NCBI GenBank assembly: GCA_040752595.1
Contig: JBFMGX010000018.1
Span: forward strand, 1-36,996
Source: Candidatus Zixiibacteriota bacterium
Lineage (GTDB): Bacteria > Zixibacteria > MSB-5A5 > WJJR01
Direction of reading: 5' to 3'
Length of the DNA: 36,996 bases
In this document: positions 33,663-36,996 of the stretch, in pieces
Numbering within the stretch: the stretch's first letter is position 1
Layout of the letters: every line of letters starts with the position of its first letter
Notes under the pieces: model-generated
What the model saw: the letters and a program-made list of their open reading frames with translations, nothing else
What the model was told of the DNA's origin: nothing
Databases searched by the model: none
Position numbers and translations under genes: made by a program

Positions 33663-34355
33663 CTACCGCTTGACCTCGATGCCGCCAAAGATCGCCGTGG
33701 CATCAATGAGCAATCGTGGCTGACCAGTGATGGCTTGGGAATCCGCGCGCCCAACTGTGTCCTCGATTCCCCCCAAGATGGCAGAGCCATCGACGACGAC
33801 CTGCCAGTCCTCCGGCACTTGGACCTCAATGCCCCCAAAGATCGCGAGGAGATCGAGATTCACATCGCCGGACGCCAATGCCGCCTGACGCAAATCGACC
33901 TCGGCGCCGCCAAAGACAACCGTGACATTGCCGCCGCTGAACTGCCGGCTCGTGATCGCTTCATCCACGCCGCCGAAAACAACCCACTGATCAATGGCGT
34001 CTGCCTCCGAGGTGGCGCGCGCCGCCGGCTGGGCCCGACGCAGCACCAGCCAGAGCCCCGACACGATCAGCAGCGCACCGAGCAGCGCCACGAGCGTCCT
34101 CAGACTCAACAACTCCAATCGAAAGGCCAGGAGTGCCGCACCCAAACCGATCAACAGCAGCGGCCAGAGCGCGAGGCGGAATCTCATGCCCGCCCATTGC
34201 CATACACCGACAATGATAATGAGCGCGGGCCAGAAAAGAGCAAACGTCGCGCCCACACTGCGTCCGGTCCAAGTCGAGACCAGGAAGAGCACCCCCAGCC
34301 CCACGACCGTCAGACCAAAGACCACTCGGCTGCCCGAACCGCTCACACCGGACAT
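33663..34355 (-). CDS. LiaF-like membrane protein (four helices plus beta-repeat tail)
   Basis: A 230-residue protein starting at ATG 34355 behind AGGAGGTGG. The first half has four predicted membrane helices (VVFGLTVVGLGVLFLVST, FALFWPALIIIVGVW, LALWPLLLIGLGAALLAF, TLVALLGALLIVSGLWLVL). The second half repeats a short unit: VVFGGVDEA, VVFGGAEVD, AIFGGIEVQ, AILGGIEDT, AIFGGIEVKR. This is the LiaF/YvqF C-terminal beta pattern seen in cell-envelope stress proteins. Family members often modulate two-component signalling in Firmicutes, but many Gram-negatives carry uncharacterised ones. No sensor kinase is nearby. The 208-bp gap to the next gene shows nothing else. Confidence 0.8.
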   Translation of the reverse strand: MSGVSGSGSRVVFGLTVVGLGVLFLVSTWTGRSVGATFALFWPALIIIVGVWQWAGMRFRLALWPLLLIGLGAALLAFRLELLSLRTLVALLGALLIVSGLWLVLRRAQPAARATSEADAIDQWVVFGGVDEAITSRQFSGGNVTVVFGGAEVDLRQAALASGDVNLDLLAIFGGIEVQVPEDWQVVVDGSAILGGIEDTVGRADSQAITGQPRLLIDATAIFGGIEVKR

Positions 34356-34563
34356 GATCCACCTCCTCGGATTGCGTCTACCATGGCACCAGCCGGGAGA
34401 AAAGCCTGGCCCCTCACTCGCTCGGATTGGTACGTGGCTTCTCGGATGAGGTTTCGCGCCCGAGAGCCCGGCTGGCCCCCGCCGACTTGGGACGAGGGCC
34501 AACCCGCATGTTCCGCCGCACGCTCTCCTCGCCCCGATGGGCATCGCGCCGTGCGTCGTCGGC

Positions 34564-35892
34564 TCATGCGACCACGTAGCGAAGGATGAACAGGGCCGCC
34601 ACCGCATACATGGCGGGATGCACGTCGGCACGACGACCGGCTGCGACTTTGACGATGGGATAGGAGACGAATCCGAACGTCAGCCCGTCGCTGATGGAAA
34701 ACGTCAACGGTATCCCGATGGCGATCAGGAATGCCGGAAGTGCCTCGGTCAGATCGTCCCAGGGGATTTCCCGTGCCATCTGCACCATCAATGCACCGAC
34801 AACGATCAACGCCGGCGCTGTGATCGGCCGTAAGATCCCCCCTCCTGCGATCGGCACGCCACCCGCGACCGCCTTGACCAGCGGCGCGAAAAACAACGAC
34901 ATCAGGAACAACGCCGCCGTGACGAGAGCCGCCACGCCGGTCTTCGCCCCTGCCATGATGCCGCTCGCCGACTCGATGTACGCCGTGACGGTCGAAGTAC
35001 CCAGGACCGCCCCCCCGACGCCGCCCAGAGCATCGGCTGCGAATGCCCGTGACGCCCGCGGGAGCTTCCCATTTACGAAATACCCGGCGCGCTTGCCCAG
35101 CGCCGCCAGTGTCCCGGTCGCATCGAAGACCGCCATGAACAGGAAGACGAAGAGCGCCGACAGAAACGCCGAATCGAGTGTCGGTGTCCAGTCCAGCTTG
35201 CCGAGCGTTGGCGCCAGTGACGGCGGCGCCGCGACGATTCCATCCAGCTTTACGAACCCCGCGATCATCCCGCCGATCGCGGTCAGCAGCAAACCCCAGA
35301 ACACCGCGGCGGGTACACGACGGACCATGAGGATCCCGGTAACGGTCAAGCCCGCCAGCGCCAGCAGCGTCGCCGGATGGGACAGATCGCCCAACTGCAC
35401 CAAGCCGCCGGGATTGTTCTTCACGATCCCGGCATCGGCAAAGCCGATAAAGGCGATGAAGATCCCAACGCCGACGCCAGTGGCGGCCTTGAGGACGTCG
35501 GGGATCGCATCGAGGACCGCGCGGCGAATCGGCCCGAATGAGAGGACCACGAAGATCACACCGGCATAGAACACAGCCGACAGCGCTTCCTGCCACGCCA
35601 TCCCCGTGGCAATCACCACGCCGAACACGAAGAAGAAGTTCTCCCCCATACCCGGGGCCAAAGCGATCGGATAGTTGGCCCAGACACCCATGATCACCGT
35701 GGCGAGCGCCGCCGAGATGCATGTGGCGGCCAGCACCGCCCCAAAGTCCATCCCCGCCTGCACCAAGAGCGCCGGTTGCAGGAAGATGATGTAGGCCATG
35801 GTGAGGAACGCCGTTACGCCGCCTGCCAGTTCATCCCGCCAGCGCGCGCCACGCGGGGCGAATTCAAAGTAGCGTTCCATCGCGCTTTTCAT
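34564..35892 (-). CDS. NCS2-family purine permease (AzgA-like)
   Basis: A 442-residue inner-membrane proton symporter for hypoxanthine, guanine or adenine. The start is ATG 35892 with GGAGGAA just upstream. Family features are MERYFEF and RDELAGGVTAFLTMAYIIFLQP at the N-terminus, PIALAPGMGENFFFVF, FVFLFMAVFDATGTLAALGKRAG, and LGTSTVTAYIESASGIMAGAKTG. It has about 14 hydrophobic stretches, as expected. No xanthine dehydrogenase or purine-catabolism gene is in the window, so it is probably a stand-alone salvage transporter. Confidence 0.93.
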   Translation of the reverse strand: MKSAMERYFEFAPRGARWRDELAGGVTAFLTMAYIIFLQPALLVQAGMDFGAVLAATCISAALATVIMGVWANYPIALAPGMGENFFFVFGVVIATGMAWQEALSAVFYAGVIFVVLSFGPIRRAVLDAIPDVLKAATGVGVGIFIAFIGFADAGIVKNNPGGLVQLGDLSHPATLLALAGLTVTGILMVRRVPAAVFWGLLLTAIGGMIAGFVKLDGIVAAPPSLAPTLGKLDWTPTLDSAFLSALFVFLFMAVFDATGTLAALGKRAGYFVNGKLPRASRAFAADALGGVGGAVLGTSTVTAYIESASGIMAGAKTGVAALVTAALFLMSLFFAPLVKAVAGGVPIAGGGILRPITAPALIVVGALMVQMAREIPWDDLTEALPAFLIAIGIPLTFSISDGLTFGFVSYPIVKVAAGRRADVHPAMYAVAALFILRYVVA

Positions 35893-35928
35893 CGGGTTCC
35901 TCCGCCAGCACCATGCCTCTGTTGCGTC

Positions 35929-36015
35929 CCCTCACCCCCTCGACTTTGCTCGGGGCAGACTTGACCTCGCCCTCCGGGAGAGGTCGATCCGTCAAGAGGA
36001 CGGATCGGGTGAGGG
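35929..36015. repeat. Inverted-repeat element CCCTCACCC...GGGTGAGGG
   Basis: CCCTCACCC (35929-35937) and GGGTGAGGG (36007-36015) are inverted ends of an 87-bp element whose interior also carries self-complementary segments (CCTCGCCCTCCGGGAGAGG). It is another intergenic repeat type, upstream of the NCS2 gene. The rest of the gap to 36339 shows only the promoter listed separately. Confidence 0.5.
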
Positions 36016-36218
36016 TGCTTCTTCATCCGTCTTCTTATCAGAGGCCGCAGGTCCGATCCCCTGTCTTCCCAGCCGTCCTAGCACAGTTGAAGCATGACAG
36101 CCGTACTTGTCAAGTGGAGAACTGTCCACCGGAACAGGCTCACGCCACCGTGGCTTCGTCGACATCGTTCTACGACTATATTTGTCGATTATGGGCCTCG
36201 TTGGTCAAATCATGGCGC

Positions 36219-36246
36219 TTGACACCGGCTTTGACCACGCTACATT
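36219..36246 (+). promoter_or_regulatory. Sigma-70-like promoter upstream of terminal gene
   Basis: TTGACA (36219-36224), a 16-bp spacer and TACATT (36241-36246), about 94 bp before the start codon of the last gene. This is the best promoter match in the window. Confidence 0.5.
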
Positions 36247-36339
36247 GAGATCGAGGATGTGCGGGTCGCATGTCCTTTCCCTGACACCGCTGGCACAATC
36301 AGGTTCTCTACATGCGCGATTGCCTTGGAGGGTAATCCG

Positions 36340-36996
36340 ATGCGCCGAATTCGAACGCTACTCTGGCTTCTCGGCTGTGTCTGGCTCGGTCTCTCCTTGG
36401 GGCTGGTCACGATTCAGGCGGCCGATTCCCCCGAGACTGTGGAGAAGATGGTGCGGCGTAGGCGGATGCAGCAGTTGATGAACCCCGAGCTGGAGCGTCG
36501 GCGCGCCAATGCCCATTGGAACCCATACGCAGATGGTCGAGGCCGCACCGCTCCGGGTACGGAAGGCACGGTAGTCGGTGACCAATCGCTCCTCGTCAAC
36601 CCTGTGTTTAGGATCGCCAGCGCACCGCCTCCCGATCCGGTTGGGTCGCTGGCCGTCGGCAACACATTATACGACTACCAGCACGATCTCACGATGCACC
36701 ATCAGGTCGGTCGGTGTGCGAATGGGACCATCGTCCATTTCAGTTGGATGTTCTGGGACAAGATCCCGGCGAGCATCGATGATCCCGACCGGTTTGTGAG
36801 CTACAGTTCCTACACGATCGGGACGGGCTTCAACCAGCCGTACAACGGCGTGACGATTTCTCTGGGCACCTTTGCCCGTGGCGGTTACTGCGGCGGCGAG
36901 CCGGACGGTGACAACGCCTGGCATGCGTCGTTCCACCAGAAGGCCGAAGCGGGCAGCCCGTACTCGTCATGGCACCTGTACTTCCCGACACCGGGT
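36340..36996 (+). CDS. Secreted protein of unknown function, C-terminus outside window
   Basis: The frame from ATG 36340 stays open to the window edge (219 codons), with GGAGGG just upstream. It begins with a signal peptide (RTLLWLLGCVWLGLSLGLVTIQA) and continues with a basic helical stretch (EKMVRRRRMQQLMNPELERRRANAHWNPY), then AVGNTLYDYQHDLTMHHQVG and GTIVHFSWMFWDKIP, resembling the openings of large surface proteins from candidate-phylum genomes. The visible part has no domain I can name. The protein is probably long and exported; the sorting domain, if any, lies beyond the window. Its promoter is visible at 36219-36246. Confidence 0.75.
   Translation, partial: MRRIRTLLWLLGCVWLGLSLGLVTIQAADSPETVEKMVRRRRMQQLMNPELERRRANAHWNPYADGRGRTAPGTEGTVVGDQSLLVNPVFRIASAPPPDPVGSLAVGNTLYDYQHDLTMHHQVGRCANGTIVHFSWMFWDKIPASIDDPDRFVSYSSYTIGTGFNQPYNGVTISLGTFARGGYCGGEPDGDNAWHASFHQKAEAGSPYSSWHLYFPTPG

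Noticed and set aside
34343-35722. A 459-codon minus-strand frame overlapping the NCS2 gene in another frame
   Set aside because: Gly/Arg-rich translation without hydrophobic pattern; the NCS2 reading frame explains the region.

Overview
The window (about 37 kb, GC-rich) looks like chromosome of a Gram-negative bacterium, probably an environmental lineage near the FCB/candidate-phylum group (Zixibacteria-, Latescibacteria- or Eisenbacteria-like). The signs are a FlgD/type IX-like C-terminal sorting domain, FG-GAP and SBBP propeller proteins, a dockerin-like tail, many signal peptides and lipoboxes, and frequent GTG/TTG starts behind strong AGGAGG-type ribosome binding sites. The taxonomic guess is inference; there is no rRNA or other marker gene here. 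No tRNA, rRNA, CRISPR array or phage module was seen.

Layout. 0.2-0.9 kb: a REP-associated (RAYT-type) Y1 transposase gene with three matching REP-like palindromes. 1-5.6 kb: two secreted peptidases, a DPP-IV-like S9 serine peptidase and an HEFGH zinc peptidase. 5.6-10.3 kb: a damaged segment holding a GH5 glycosidase gene interrupted by an in-frame TAG, a DNRLRE 3' fragment, an intact FG-GAP propeller gene, and the 3' third of an RND efflux pump gene butted onto it. 10.5-12.9 kb: an SBBP/dockerin-like surface protein. 13.1-21 kb, minus strand: a four-gene sugar operon of lipoprotein binding protein, double ATPase, RbsC-type permease with an unusual periplasmic insertion, and a secreted GH38 alpha-mannosidase-like enzyme with a PA14 tail. 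21.2-25.4 kb, plus strand and divergent: a radical SAM protein translationally coupled (ATGA) to a very large secreted TolB-propeller/amidohydrolase protein.

25.4-28.2 kb: a propeller-transglutaminase protein flanked by two direct copies of a roughly 107-bp hairpin-forming repeat, plus a GYD-domain protein. 28.2-32.4 kb, minus strand: hemerythrin-like protein, glycine-zipper lipoprotein, CoA-acylating aldehyde dehydrogenase and AsnA. 32.7-36 kb: a CDF metal exporter, a LiaF-like membrane protein and an NCS2 purine permease. The window ends inside a secreted protein of unknown function that has a recognisable promoter.

Taken together the genes suggest a heterotroph that degrades protein and mannose-containing glycans outside the cytoplasm and imports the sugars. 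The least explained items are the radical SAM/propeller-amidohydrolase pair, the permease with its inserted domain, and the layered families of palindromic repeats between genes.
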